Source: Glaciecola amylolytica | GTDB lineage: Bacteria > Bacteroidota > Bacteroidia > Flavobacteriales_D > Crocinitomicaceae | DNA: 64,000 nt | Assembly (NCBI GenBank): GCA_003856375.1 | Contig: CP034120.1 | Location: 1,860,001 to 1,924,000 of the forward strand | Direction: 5' to 3' | Shown here: positions 16,635 to 25,640 of the stretch, piece by piece | How positions within the stretch are numbered: the first letter of the stretch is position 1 | Layout of the letters: every line of letters begins with the position of its first letter | Notes under the pieces: model-generated | Databases searched by the model: none | What the model saw: the letters and a program-made list of their open reading frames with translations, nothing else | What the model was told of the DNA's origin: nothing | Made by a program: the position numbers and the translations under genes

Positions 16635-16882
16635 TGGACCGCATCATGCACCGCAAAATTTCTTATCCTGAATCTTTACGGGCAAAAGGAATTGAGACAA
16701 CCGTTCAGGTAAAAGTGCGCGTGATCTCCGAAAACAAAGTAGAAATTATTGAAATCATCTCTGATTCAGAAGAAATGAAAGCTTCAGTAGAAAAACAAGT
16801 ACAGCAAATCAAGTTTAATGTTCCGCAGAATTTAATCGGGAACGTTTTCAACTATACATTCAAATTTCAGGTGCAGAAATAA
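16556..16882 (+). CDS. Small secreted protein with TonB C-terminus-like domain, copy 1
   Basis: The protein has 108 residues: a signal peptide of about 20 residues (ending ALAGNG), then a single domain resembling the C-terminal domain of TonB: ISYPESLRAKGIETTVQVKV, a middle strand VEIIEIISDS, and a final YTFKFQVQK strand. There is no membrane anchor or proline spacer, so it is not an energy transducer; isolated domains of this kind occur as periplasmic partners in Bacteroidota. It differs from the second copy at about ten positions, nearly all in the second half. It has its own terminator (16911-16942). Confidence 0.8.
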   Translation: MKTIILFISFFLTTGSIALAGNGETLMDRIMHRKISYPESLRAKGIETTVQVKVRVISENKVEIIEIISDSEEMKASVEKQVQQIKFNVPQNLIGNVFNYTFKFQVQK

Positions 16883-16910
16883 TCGATTATATTCGGGTAA
16901 CTGAAAGATG

Positions 16911-16942
16911 AAAAAAAACGGCTGATTTAGCCGTTTTTTTTT
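16911..16942 (+). terminator. Rho-independent terminator
   Basis: Stem AAAACGGCT / AGCCGTTTT (16915-16923 and 16929-16937) with loop GATTT, followed by a run of T. Confidence 0.9.
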
Positions 16943-16982
16943 GTGTTATACCTAAATTGGAAAGAGGGAGAATGAAACCGGA

Positions 16983-18221
16983 TTAATTTTTCCAAAACAA
17001 ATTTCCTTTACTCACCATTGCTTCTACCTGCGATATTCTGGAAACAACTTCAGCAGAACAACTTGCAGCAACAAATATCATATTCGCATCATCACCGGGC
17101 TTTGGCCATTGCTGATTTCCCTGATCATCAAGAGGTAAAATATTCTGCGTAGCGAAGGAAAGCGTTCTTGAAAGATCAAATTCGGTTGTATAACCGTATA
17201 ACTCCGCTATCAAATTGGCCTTTTGTAAAATATTTCCGGTTCCGAAAGTACTCCAGTGATCCTGTACATTGTCGTTTCCGATCAAAACAGGAACTCCATA
17301 TTTTTTGAGAGTCGGAATAGGCATAATTATTCCGTAAAAAGGAATGGAAGAAGCTATTCCAATATTCGCTTCTGCCAGTTTTTCTGCAATTTCTTCGGTC
17401 TCTTTCGCTGAAAGATGTCCCAAAGCAAAAGCATGACTGATAAACACTTTTCCTTTCAACTCCGGATTTTCAATCGTTCTATCAATCAAATAACGAATTG
17501 TTTTCATTCCCGAATCACCAATTTCGTGCAAGTGCAGATCAATTCCTTTATGATAATCCAATGCCAATTGAATGGTGAAATCCAACGGTTTTTCAATACT
17601 TCCGTCAATACTAAAAGGGTCCAGACCACCAATAAATCCAACACTTTCCAATGAAGCAGCTTCATTCATGAGAGAAATCGAATCCGTGTAATACAAACCG
17701 TGTTGAGGAAATGCTACCAACTCCGCTTCAAAGGAATTACTCTTGTTTTTCAACGCCTGCTCCAGGTTTTCCAATGATTTTAATCCGGAAGTCGGATCTA
17801 CATTGAAATGCGATCTGGCATAAGTTGTTCCGTAATGCTGCAATAAATGAATCAGTTGTTCCGAACGTTCCACCGAAGTTTTCAGTAATTCCGGAATGAT
17901 TTCCTGTTCGTAAGCGATCATGTCTTTAACGGTTCTTCGTTTTGGAGACACTGCTTGCCAGGGTAACCCGTACAGTGTTTTGTCCAAATGACAATGCATA
18001 TCTTTAAACGCAGGAAGCATCAACTTTTCTTCCGCATCAAAAGCATCACCGTCCGGATCATTCGGTTTGACAGCTTTTATTTTTCCGTTTTCTACTTCCA
18101 CGCAAAAAAGGTCCGTTTTCGTCCGGATTACTTCCTGATCGTCATATTCAAAACCGGTTTCAAGCCGTACATTTTTCAGGGCATAATTCCCTGCTGAAAG
18201 CCATTTATATGGAAATTGCAT
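16983..18221 (-). CDS. Amidohydrolase-superfamily protein (cytosine deaminase-like)
   Basis: The 412-residue protein has metal-binding motifs of the CodA-like branch in order: MHCHLDKT (His76, His78), YARSHFNVDP, HLHEIGDSG (His and Glu of the active site), VFISHAFALG, and a final Asp in IGNDNVQDHW. An N-terminal beta sandwich (residues 1-70) precedes the barrel. Members deaminate cytosine, isocytosine or related rings; the substrate is not fixed. It lies 82 bases downstream of an AraC-family gene in the same direction, which suggests control by it. Confidence 0.8.
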   Translation of the reverse strand: MQFPYKWLSAGNYALKNVRLETGFEYDDQEVIRTKTDLFCVEVENGKIKAVKPNDPDGDAFDAEEKLMLPAFKDMHCHLDKTLYGLPWQAVSPKRRTVKDMIAYEQEIIPELLKTSVERSEQLIHLLQHYGTTYARSHFNVDPTSGLKSLENLEQALKNKSNSFEAELVAFPQHGLYYTDSISLMNEAASLESVGFIGGLDPFSIDGSIEKPLDFTIQLALDYHKGIDLHLHEIGDSGMKTIRYLIDRTIENPELKGKVFISHAFALGHLSAKETEEIAEKLAEANIGIASSIPFYGIIMPIPTLKKYGVPVLIGNDNVQDHWSTFGTGNILQKANLIAELYGYTTEFDLSRTLSFATQNILPLDDQGNQQWPKPGDDANMIFVAASCSAEVVSRISQVEAMVSKGNLFWKN

Positions 18222-18303
18222 CTGCTTTGTTTTTTTAGTTAAACAAAGCTAGCTGATCGAAAACCTAAAGTTAGTGTATGAATTATGCCTGATGTTGTAT
18301 GGA

Positions 18304-19155
18304 TTATCTTTGTTCGCGGAATTGAGTAGGAGAGATGCCCGTTTGAGCCTTAAAGAATTTTGAGAAACTGGCATGATCGTAGAATCCTAATTCATAGACA
18401 ATATCTTTTACCGTCATTTCCGATCCTTTCAGCAAGCGTTTTGATTCCAGCAAGATCCGATCCTGAATCAGGGAAGAAGCCGCCATCTTCAAATTCTTCC
18501 TGCACAATACGTTGAGGTAATTAGCTGTAACATTCAGTTTTTCAGCGTAAAACGAAACAGATCTTTCTTCCTTGAAATGTATATCAACCAGCGTTCGGAA
18601 TTTTGAAATAATCGGATTTGCATGATAGTTTTCCACATCACTGAAAGTCATTTCTACCGTTTTACTCAGCATCAAACCAATCAACTGAGTACGAATCCGG
18701 ATCAATTCCCAAAAGACCTCTTTTTCGCTCAAAGCTTGCTGAATAGCCCGGAATTCCTGCAACAATTCCTGATACACTTTTTCCGAAACACCAAAAACCG
18801 GATGTTTCTGATAGTAAGATGCTGAAAAACGCAGGGAAGACAAAAAATTCTCAAACCATTCCCTGCTGATCATCAATTGATATCCCATTGTTTCCGGCTT
18901 CATTTCCCATTGATGAACCTGCTCCGGAAAAACCATATGAACCTGCCGACCTTCGATCGAATATTCTTCAAAATCAATGACATGAACACCTTCTCCGCGT
19001 TCAAATAAAATAACGATGAAAAAATCATGTTTATGCGGTTCGTCGATAGAACGCGCACCTTCCAATTCATGAAACAACATGTTACATCCCTGTGATCGGT
19101 TTTCACTGAACTCCTGGATTCCTAAAACGGGAAAATAATCGGATGGATCTTCCAT
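18304..19155 (-). CDS. AraC family transcriptional regulator
   Basis: The 283-residue protein has a cupin-like N-terminal sensing domain (DEPHKHDFFIVILFERGEG) and a C-terminal pair of helix-turn-helix motifs of the AraC type: SVSFYAEKLNVTANYLNVLC and VKDIVYELGFYDHASFSKFFKAQTG, ending in ISPTQFREQR. Predicted to bind DNA on ligand binding. Its neighbour downstream is the amidohydrolase, a likely target. The ATG at 19155 gives a normal family length. Confidence 0.93.
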   Translation of the reverse strand: MEDPSDYFPVLGIQEFSENRSQGCNMLFHELEGARSIDEPHKHDFFIVILFERGEGVHVIDFEEYSIEGRQVHMVFPEQVHQWEMKPETMGYQLMISREWFENFLSSLRFSASYYQKHPVFGVSEKVYQELLQEFRAIQQALSEKEVFWELIRIRTQLIGLMLSKTVEMTFSDVENYHANPIISKFRTLVDIHFKEERSVSFYAEKLNVTANYLNVLCRKNLKMAASSLIQDRILLESKRLLKGSEMTVKDIVYELGFYDHASFSKFFKAQTGISPTQFREQR

Positions 19156-19339
19156 TTATCTCTTACTTGATGTTTTAAAGTTAAACACTATACGAAAACA
19201 GGGATGATGTAATAATTTTCTCCGCTGATTTAATTAACATACTTACTGCGAAGGAATATTAAAAATCACCTAAACTCCCGGACATTACTTAAAGTTAATA
19301 AATAACCGAAATTCCTTATTTTCTGATTAAATTCATCAA

Positions 19340-19981
19340 ATGACAAACAGCGTTTCACCGAAACTTGTTGAAAAATGGTTAAAGGGATGGTCTTTATCCA
19401 GAAAACTTCCGTTGCCCGTCAAATTTCTGTCGGGATTAAAAGTAAATGTGGGTTTTGAAAAACAGAAAACGCGTTATGTTTTCCCTAATTTGAACGACGA
19501 TTTTTTTCAGTTGGCAGAACAGATCAATGAGCCCTGGGTTTTTCTGAAGGTTTGTGCCGATCCGGATGAAGTAAAATCCAAAATACCCGAAAAATGGACC
19601 ATTCAGGCAAATGGCTATATGATGTATTGTTTCCATGCAATGCATTTCCGGGACAAACCATTACCTGATGGATATCAGGTGGAATACGAAAATGACAATG
19701 CTGTTTCCATCGTCCGGATTGTTACTGAAAACAACGAATCTGCTGCAATTGGCCGTGTTATTCTGGTGGATGATTTAGCTGTTTATGACCGGATTTCAAC
19801 AGAAGACCAGCACCGGAGAAAAGGACTTGCAACATTTCTGATGAAAGAACTTGAAAGAATAGCTCTCTCAAAAAGTGTTTCCCGGAATTTTCTGGTTGCC
19901 ACAGAAGAAGGAAGGGTCTTGTACGAATCTTTTGGTTGGGAACTTTACAGCTTGTACACTTCTATCGTTATTCAAGACTGA
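19340..19981 (+). CDS. GNAT-type acetyltransferase with N-terminal extension
   Basis: The protein has 213 residues. The C-terminal half is a GNAT domain: VDDLAVYDRISTEDQHRRKG leading into LATFLMKELE (Q-x-x-R-K-G-L-A acetyl-CoA loop), then FLVATEEGRVLYESFGWELY. The first 85 residues are not family-like and include PVKFLSGLKVN and a possible substrate-binding region. Substrate unknown. It sits alone, divergent from the AraC gene. Confidence 0.75.
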   Translation: MTNSVSPKLVEKWLKGWSLSRKLPLPVKFLSGLKVNVGFEKQKTRYVFPNLNDDFFQLAEQINEPWVFLKVCADPDEVKSKIPEKWTIQANGYMMYCFHAMHFRDKPLPDGYQVEYENDNAVSIVRIVTENNESAAIGRVILVDDLAVYDRISTEDQHRRKGLATFLMKELERIALSKSVSRNFLVATEEGRVLYESFGWELYSLYTSIVIQD

Positions 19982-20119
19982 CATCCGGGCATTATTTTAC
20001 TTTTTGGTTCTGCCCGAAAATACAGGTGATAAAAAATACACTGAAGGCGGGTGCAGATAGCTTACGATCAAGAAATACTTTTTTTAACAATTAAAATTCT
20101 TTGATGCTGTAACATTTCT

Positions 20120-20241
20120 TTGATGAACTGGTCTTACGGGAAACCAATTCAATTCAGGAAATATGAAAACAATCATTCTATTCATCAGCTTCTTTTTAAC
20201 AACAGGTTCAATTGCTTTAGCCGGAAACGGAGAAACATTAT
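20120..20241 (+). repeat. Direct repeat copy 2: leader and 5' end of the small TonB-like gene
   Basis: About 122 bases are identical to 16513-16634, 3607 bases away and in the same orientation. Recombination between the two would remove the amidohydrolase, AraC and GNAT genes. Confidence 0.9.
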
Positions 20242-20489
20242 TGGACCGCATCATGCACCGCAAAATTTCTTATCCTGAATCTTTACGGGCAAAAGGAATT
20301 GAAACAACCGTTCAGGTAAAAGTGCGTGTTGTATCCGAAAACAAAATCGAAATCATTGAAATTATATCTGATTCAGAAGAAATGAAAGCTTCAGTGGAAA
20401 AGCAAGTGCAACAAATGAAATTGACTATTCCACAAAATCTAATAGGAAATACCGCCACCTATACATTCAAATTCCAGGTGCAGAAATAA
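20163..20489 (+). CDS. Small secreted protein with TonB C-terminus-like domain, copy 2
   Basis: The 108-residue protein has the same signal peptide and first strand as copy 1 (16556-16882). Differences are conservative in the middle and cluster at the end (MKLTIPQNLIGNTATYTF against IKFNVPQNLIGNVFNYTF). Conserved YPESLRAKGIETTVQVKVRV shows the same TonB-C-terminus-like fold. The leader is identical in both copies, so regulation is likely shared while the last strand, which in TonB contacts the partner, has diverged. Confidence 0.8.
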   Translation: MKTIILFISFFLTTGSIALAGNGETLLDRIMHRKISYPESLRAKGIETTVQVKVRVVSENKIEIIEIISDSEEMKASVEKQVQQMKLTIPQNLIGNTATYTFKFQVQK

Positions 20490-20519
20490 TCGATTATATT
20501 CGGGCATCTGAAATTTGAA

Positions 20520-20547
20520 AAAAACGGCTTATATGGCCGTTTTTTTG
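20520..20547 (+). terminator. Rho-independent terminator
   Basis: Stem AAAACGGC / GCCGTTTT around the loop TTATATG, then a T-run. It is homologous to the terminator after copy 1, and lies between convergent genes. Confidence 0.85.
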
Positions 20548-20577
20548 TTTGAATTAGTATCCGCCGGCAGAAAGAAA

Positions 20578-20784
20578 TCATTCCTTCACATATTCCAGGA
20601 TATCGCCGGGCTGGCAGTCCAGGACTTTACAAATGGCTTCCAGAGTACTGAAACGAACTGCTTTTGCCTTTCCTGTTTTAAGAATCGACAGGTTGGATAA
20701 TGTCAGATCTACTTTTTCAGACAATTCATTCAGCGACATTTTCCGTTTAGCCATCATCACATCGAGATTCACAACAATCGGCAT
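20578..20784 (-). CDS. XRE-type helix-turn-helix regulator (YozG-like)
   Basis: This protein of 68 residues is a single Cro/C1-type HTH: RKMSLNELSEKVDLTLSNLSILKTGKAKAVRFSTLEAICKVLDCQPGDILEY. The CQPGDILEY ending is characteristic of the YozG branch. It starts three bases after the DUF2975 gene, a pairing that recurs in many genomes. It probably regulates the pair through the palindrome at 21341-21378. Confidence 0.92.
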   Translation of the reverse strand: MPIVVNLDVMMAKRKMSLNELSEKVDLTLSNLSILKTGKAKAVRFSTLEAICKVLDCQPGDILEYVKE

Positions 20785-20787
20785 AGT

Positions 20788-21342
20788 TTATATAGTTAAT
20801 TCGTTTTCTTCCTGAATTTCGATTCCTCTTTTGAAAATCTGGGCAATTACCAACAAGATAACTCCCATAAAAAGCCACACATCTGCTCCGCCAATGCGCA
20901 TTGAAGCTACATCTGGCATTTCCACACCTTGATTTGTCAGCCATTCCGCGTATTTGACTCCCCACGAAGAAAACAATCCGATTCCCAAAGCCAGATAAGC
21001 CAATCCGGAAATAAAACGGCGTATTTCCTGATTGAAAGGGTGGGACAAATTGAGTTTTTTATCGTGCAGAATCTTCAAGATAAAATAGAACAGGATCGCT
21101 CTTAAAACCGCAACAATACACACAAACACCATTTGCGCCAAAAAGTGGCCGGGGTCGTATTTGTAAAGTGCAGACAAGTCGGTCTGCTTCCACAGATGTT
21201 CGGCATCCGCCGGGTCGAGAACCATTGTCAAAATGGCATTGAATATGAATCCGCCGGCTTCGACACACACACCAATAAAGATAATCCAGGAAAGGATGTA
21301 CAATACTTTCAGCATTTGCTGAGTGGTAATTTTAATTTCCAT
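20788..21342 (-). CDS. DUF2975 membrane protein
   Basis: The 184-residue protein has four membrane helices (about 11-36, 66-90, 108-128, 155-172) and the DUF2975 layout, with a loop LKILHDKKLNLSHPFNQEIRRFI between helices two and three. Function unknown. It is co-transcribed with an XRE regulator three bases downstream. Its start codon is part of a perfect 14-bp-arm palindrome, so binding there would block both transcription and ribosome access. Confidence 0.88.
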   Translation of the reverse strand: MEIKITTQQMLKVLYILSWIIFIGVCVEAGGFIFNAILTMVLDPADAEHLWKQTDLSALYKYDPGHFLAQMVFVCIVAVLRAILFYFILKILHDKKLNLSHPFNQEIRRFISGLAYLALGIGLFSSWGVKYAEWLTNQGVEMPDVASMRIGGADVWLFMGVILLVIAQIFKRGIEIQEENELTI

Positions 21343-21378
21343 AATTGTTCAATTAGTTTCAATCAATTGAACAATTAT
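21341..21378. promoter_or_regulatory. 14-bp inverted repeat at the DUF2975/XRE start (putative operator)
   Basis: ATAATTGTTCAATT (21341-21354) and AATTGAACAATTAT (21365-21378) are perfect reverse complements with a 10-base spacer. The repeat begins at the start codon of the DUF2975 gene. Each arm also has a core TTGTTCAA / TTGAACAA that is nearly palindromic itself, fitting an XRE dimer site. Confidence 0.7.
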
Positions 21379-21427
21379 AACTAAATATTTATTGAAAAAC
21401 AATAAATAATGATTAAAATTCAAAAAA

Positions 21428-21790
21428 TTAATTTTCCAAAGCCAATTTCATAAACCCTCTCACTTCTTCATTCACATCTTCTTTGTTGAGCATTCTGAAA
21501 TGGTGATTGAACTGAGTACTTCCGGGAACTTGTCCCACTTTTTGAAAACACAAGTTATCGTTGAATGCTTGTTTTAAAGGAAATACCACATGAATAAAAT
21601 TCTTTCCCAGTTGAGAGATCCAGGCAACCCGTCTGTGCCCGTTATCAATAGCAATCATTGTTTTGGTAGTACCGAGTGTAATTTCTCCCAAAGCTTCAAA
21701 TTCGGAAATAAAATGGTGGTACAAACCGAGTGTGTATTCGGATTTTCCGGAAAGAAAATCAGCGATTGACGGATGTTCAGAAGCATTCAT
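21428..21790 (-). CDS. DUF5655-like protein
   Basis: The 120-residue cytoplasmic protein has the DUF5655 pattern: YHHFISEFEALGEITLGTTKTMIAI, a central RRVAWISQLGKNFIHVVFPL, and a C-terminal FRMLNKEDVNEEVRGFMKLA. Function unknown; the fold is related to the DUF1801/YdeI-type proteins. It is transcribed alone, downstream of the large muralytic gene's divergent start. Confidence 0.7.
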   Translation of the reverse strand: MNASEHPSIADFLSGKSEYTLGLYHHFISEFEALGEITLGTTKTMIAIDNGHRRVAWISQLGKNFIHVVFPLKQAFNDNLCFQKVGQVPGSTQFNHHFRMLNKEDVNEEVRGFMKLALEN

Positions 21791-21997
21791 ATCTGTAAGT
21801 TAACTCAAGACCAAGATAAGGAATAATTCATCATTTCCGCGAGAAGTAAAACCTTCGCATTCTCTTTGAGATGTGTTAAAATCCCGGTCCAAAACAAGCA
21901 TCAAAAAAATGTTTCGTAATATTAAATCGGCATTGTTAAAAGATGATTTAGCAAGTCATCTGAACTTTAAATTTTAACTGCTAAACTGAAAAACCAA

Positions 21998-23998
21998 ATG
22001 ATCTCTAAAATCGTTATTTCCAAATCACAAACTCCTTCAGAATATACTGTTTTCGTATCTGTTGATCTCTTTCAAGACGGAGAAATCGTCATTATCGAAA
22101 TCGGCCAAAAGTATTATTTTGCGGCATTTGATCATCAAAACAAATGGTATGCGCTGCAAATTCCGGCTTCTGAAAATGCATTCAACGGAGCAGTCAATAT
22201 TCCTTTAAAAGGAATTCTATACAACTACGAAAAACAATCTTTTACAGACGTAAAAAAAACATCAGCGACACCCAATCTGATCTCCGGAAACGGAACGTTG
22301 CAACTGACTCCCGGAACGGAAACCGATTCAAAAGCCTGGACCGGAAATCTGTTGGTGAAGAAACTAAAAGGTCCTTTTCAAAACAACCAATTGGTTGAAG
22401 TCATCGATCTGACTCTTCCCGTATATTATCTCGCCGTTCCAAACAGCAATGATGCGCACGATTCGCAAATACTTTCCATCAAATGGGAATATCAGTATAA
22501 TAACGATCCATCAACTGCTTTTAAAAACAGCAAGAGATCCGTTGTGGTAGAAAACGGGATCAAACAGTGTAAAATTGAATGCCAGTTTCATAACAGAAGT
22601 GAAATCGAGGAGGTCACACTTTATGCCTACTACAAAGCGAAAAGCCAGGATGTGCTTAAACGAACCAAAACACAAAATCAATCCAAAACCAGTGTAAATG
22701 ACGGTTCGTTGATCTGGTCATCGAAATTTTCGGTGGAAGAGCAAACCAAAATCCGTGAAATTTCGCAGCGGCTGCTGTTTGATCCGAATCATTTGATTGC
22801 AGCCATGGCTTTAGAAACCGGAGGCACCTTTGATCCGAAACTGGTTAATTCTTTGGGATATACAGGACTCATTCAAATCGGAAGTCAAGCCGCAAAAGAT
22901 ATAAACCGACGAAAAGGAACCAGCATCACTGCAGGTAAAGACGGGAATTTAGCAAAGATGTCGCGGTTGGAGCAGTTAACTTATGTGGAATATTACCTCG
23001 AACCATTTAAAGGAAAGCTAAATACTTTGGGAGACTTTTATCTCGCAATTCTGTTTCCGGTAGACTGCGGCAAGGGAAATCTTCCCGATCATGTGGTATT
23101 TGACAAGAATATCAAACCGGATCTTGATTCAAACGGTAACGTCATCAAAAACACCAAATGGCTGAGACAAAGAGCTTACGACCAAAACCCCTTATTTCAC
23201 AAAGAAAAGCCGGAACAAGGGAAAACATACGTTTGGGAAATCACGCAGGAAATCGAAAAATGGTATAAAAAAGGAGAATCCAATAAAGGAACTGCCATTC
23301 TCTCAGGAAGTGTGAATCAAACTGGTGGAAACTGGCATGACCCGGTTGATAATCCGAGATCGACCTTATACATGCAAAGCGGAGGCGGTGGTGAAAGCGG
23401 AAAACATTGGGGACTTTTCGGGAAAACAAGAGCCGGCAAAGCTCATACAGGCCTCGATCTGTTTGCTGTAACCGGAACAAAAATATACGCCTGTGCAGAC
23501 GGAACGGTTTATAATCGAAGATGGCATGGAGGTTATGGAAATACGTTGACCATCAAAGTAAAAGATGTTCAGGCTTTTCTGAAAAACAGAAAGAATTACA
23601 ACCTTCAATTTGAAAAAAGCGGAGAAATTCTGCAAGGTGCCCGCTGGAGTGATGCCAAAGAGATTTATTTGTTCTATGCCCATTTAGATTCCGTAAATCA
23701 ATATCATTTCGGAGAAGAAGTTAAATGTGGAGAAGTATTGGGTACAACCGGCAGATCCGGCGTAGTTGCAGGAACACGCGCTCCACATCTCCATTTCGAA
23801 ATATTCTGTGAATACGTGATGGCGGTTGGAACTCAATACCGCATTAATCCGGCTGCGTTCGTTCAGTACAAAGGCTACAAGGAGCAAAATGAAGCCGAAA
23901 AGAAAGAACAGGAAAATGTGAAAAATCAGGGACAAATCGTAGAAGTGAACGGCAAAGTGAAATTGAATTATGCCCATATGAAAGGGTTTGTGAAGTAA
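21998..23998 (+). CDS. Bifunctional peptidoglycan hydrolase: transglycosylase-like plus M23 endopeptidase, no signal peptide
   Basis: The protein has 666 residues in three parts. Residues 1-225 are beta-rich and unassigned. Residues about 240-430 resemble a phage-type lytic transglycosylase, with the likely catalytic Glu273 in AMALETGGTFDPKLVNS, then GYTGLIQIGSQA. Residues about 465-625 are an M23 metallopeptidase: HTGLDLF (His483, Asp487), YAHL (His562) and HLHFE (His597, His599). There is no Sec signal, lipobox or T9SS tail, so a specialised export route (phage-like tail or contractile injection) or cytoplasmic release is implied. It is not next to any structural injection genes here. It could be an antibacterial toxin or a cell-wall remodelling enzyme. 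Confidence 0.85.
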   Translation: MISKIVISKSQTPSEYTVFVSVDLFQDGEIVIIEIGQKYYFAAFDHQNKWYALQIPASENAFNGAVNIPLKGILYNYEKQSFTDVKKTSATPNLISGNGTLQLTPGTETDSKAWTGNLLVKKLKGPFQNNQLVEVIDLTLPVYYLAVPNSNDAHDSQILSIKWEYQYNNDPSTAFKNSKRSVVVENGIKQCKIECQFHNRSEIEEVTLYAYYKAKSQDVLKRTKTQNQSKTSVNDGSLIWSSKFSVEEQTKIREISQRLLFDPNHLIAAMALETGGTFDPKLVNSLGYTGLIQIGSQAAKDINRRKGTSITAGKDGNLAKMSRLEQLTYVEYYLEPFKGKLNTLGDFYLAILFPVDCGKGNLPDHVVFDKNIKPDLDSNGNVIKNTKWLRQRAYDQNPLFHKEKPEQGKTYVWEITQEIEKWYKKGESNKGTAILSGSVNQTGGNWHDPVDNPRSTLYMQSGGGGESGKHWGLFGKTRAGKAHTGLDLFAVTGTKIYACADGTVYNRRWHGGYGNTLTIKVKDVQAFLKNRKNYNLQFEKSGEILQGARWSDAKEIYLFYAHLDSVNQYHFGEEVKCGEVLGTTGRSGVVAGTRAPHLHFEIFCEYVMAVGTQYRINPAAFVQYKGYKEQNEAEKKEQENVKNQGQIVEVNGKVKLNYAHMKGFVK

Positions 23999-24146
23999 TC
24001 AAACCACTATATCCTAAATCTTCTTTCGAGCCTTCATCCGGGGTTTCGAATGCTCCACGCAACCTTTTTTTAATTTGTAAAGTCTTTGTTTTCAGAACAA
24101 TCATCGGTGATTTTTTAAACTACTCAAAACCCTAAAAAACAAGTTT

Positions 24147-25640
24147 ATGAAAACATGCTTGACGATATTGCTATCGGTGATCTTTTATTCTATGGCCCAA
24201 GGTCAATACCGCTATCTTCGAAATTACAACGACGATGTTCACACACTCATTCCATGCCAGGATTCAACTTATTATGCCATATCCGTTCATCCCGGATGCG
24301 GAATCAATAGTTTTTCAATACATTATCTGGGCAGACAAGGGCAAGTAATCTGGTCGAAAGAATCAAACACCTGGTCAGGACATCTTTTTGACTTTAAAGG
24401 ATATACTGATGAAAACAATACCGTTACATTGATCTATTATTCCAATGGCAAAAACGGTTTGACGCGAATTGATCAAAACGGGAATGTTCTTTTCAACAAG
24501 GTGTTCAATCAAAGTACCTACAAAATGAGTACGATTACTCCTGCAACTGACGGCTTTTACCTAACCGGAAAGCAGAATGAATACTCTTCCTGGGATCCCA
24601 GTGTTCCCGTGCTTCTGAAAATGAACAATAACGGCGAAATTGTCTGGATCAAATCGTATACCATCCCGAATATGCCTCGTTTCCTTTTTCACGGTGTTGA
24701 ACCAATAGGGGATTCCCTTCTGATTGTTGGAAGCTACACGCAAACGCCTTCACCGGAAGTTACTTTTCCGTGCTTACTCAAGACTGACCTAAGCGGGAAT
24801 GTAGGCAGTAAATTCTACTACCGGATAGAAACGGTGGATGTGGACCGATACAAATTTGTAGAAGTTGACAGTCAAGATCCTGCATCCATTTACTTAAAGT
24901 TTTACGCATCAGCTGGTGTGGACGGAATTCTGAAACTCAACGCGCAATTGCAGCCTCTTTGGTGTCAGAATATTGCCGGCGAACTTGGGACTATTTGTGC
25001 TTCTTACGATGGAGGAGTTTTGTTCTCCACCGGAATGTCGCTGGATGGTGATATCATGTGTCTGAATCCACAGGGTACATTCACAGGTTCTAAAGCAACA
25101 AGTAGTTTATCGACTTCAGCCGTACCTTCCATGATTTTACGCCATGATTGCGGTTATCTGGTTGCTATTCCTTCAAGTTGGCCAAGCGATCGTTATGCCC
25201 ATGTTTCAAAGGATCAAACCTATTGCGGACCGATATCCGGAGATCAAACTCCCGTTTATCCAATCAATCCAGTCACACGACATCCAATCAGTATTACAAC
25301 ACAGAACACTGCAACAAGTACCTTCGGTCTGACCGTTCTTCCAGGAGTTTTCTCATCCATTTCCACAACTGAAACCATTGATTGTATTGAGGCTTATTCC
25401 TGCAATGGACCCTTGGGGATTTCCGAACAAAACTTTGCTCCGGATGCACTTTATCCGAATCCGGCAACAGACATTATTCACATCGAAACCAATGGCTCTC
25501 CTTTAACGATAAGCGATGCCGCCGGATCGGTTGTTTTCAGCGGAACTTTACAGAACGGAGAACTGAACATTCGTTTTCTGGCACCGGGACTATATCATGT
25601 GAAGAGCAATCAGCAACGCGGACACTTCATTAAATATTGA
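24147..25640 (+). CDS. T9SS-secreted protein of unknown function
   Basis: The 497-residue protein has a signal peptide ending in MAQGQ and a C-terminal T9SS type A sorting domain of about 70 residues (ALYPNPATDIIHIE, SDAAGSVVF, LAPGLYHV). The body has repeating short beta units with GxYTxxxN-type patterns (TLIYYSNGKNG, FYLTGKQ, LLIVGSYTQT, GGVLFSTGM), as in beta-propeller-like surface proteins. It is expected to be exported through the outer membrane and attached to or released from the cell surface. No catalytic motif is seen. Confidence 0.85.
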   Translation: MKTCLTILLSVIFYSMAQGQYRYLRNYNDDVHTLIPCQDSTYYAISVHPGCGINSFSIHYLGRQGQVIWSKESNTWSGHLFDFKGYTDENNTVTLIYYSNGKNGLTRIDQNGNVLFNKVFNQSTYKMSTITPATDGFYLTGKQNEYSSWDPSVPVLLKMNNNGEIVWIKSYTIPNMPRFLFHGVEPIGDSLLIVGSYTQTPSPEVTFPCLLKTDLSGNVGSKFYYRIETVDVDRYKFVEVDSQDPASIYLKFYASAGVDGILKLNAQLQPLWCQNIAGELGTICASYDGGVLFSTGMSLDGDIMCLNPQGTFTGSKATSSLSTSAVPSMILRHDCGYLVAIPSSWPSDRYAHVSKDQTYCGPISGDQTPVYPINPVTRHPISITTQNTATSTFGLTVLPGVFSSISTTETIDCIEAYSCNGPLGISEQNFAPDALYPNPATDIIHIETNGSPLTISDAAGSVVFSGTLQNGELNIRFLAPGLYHVKSNQQRGHFIKY

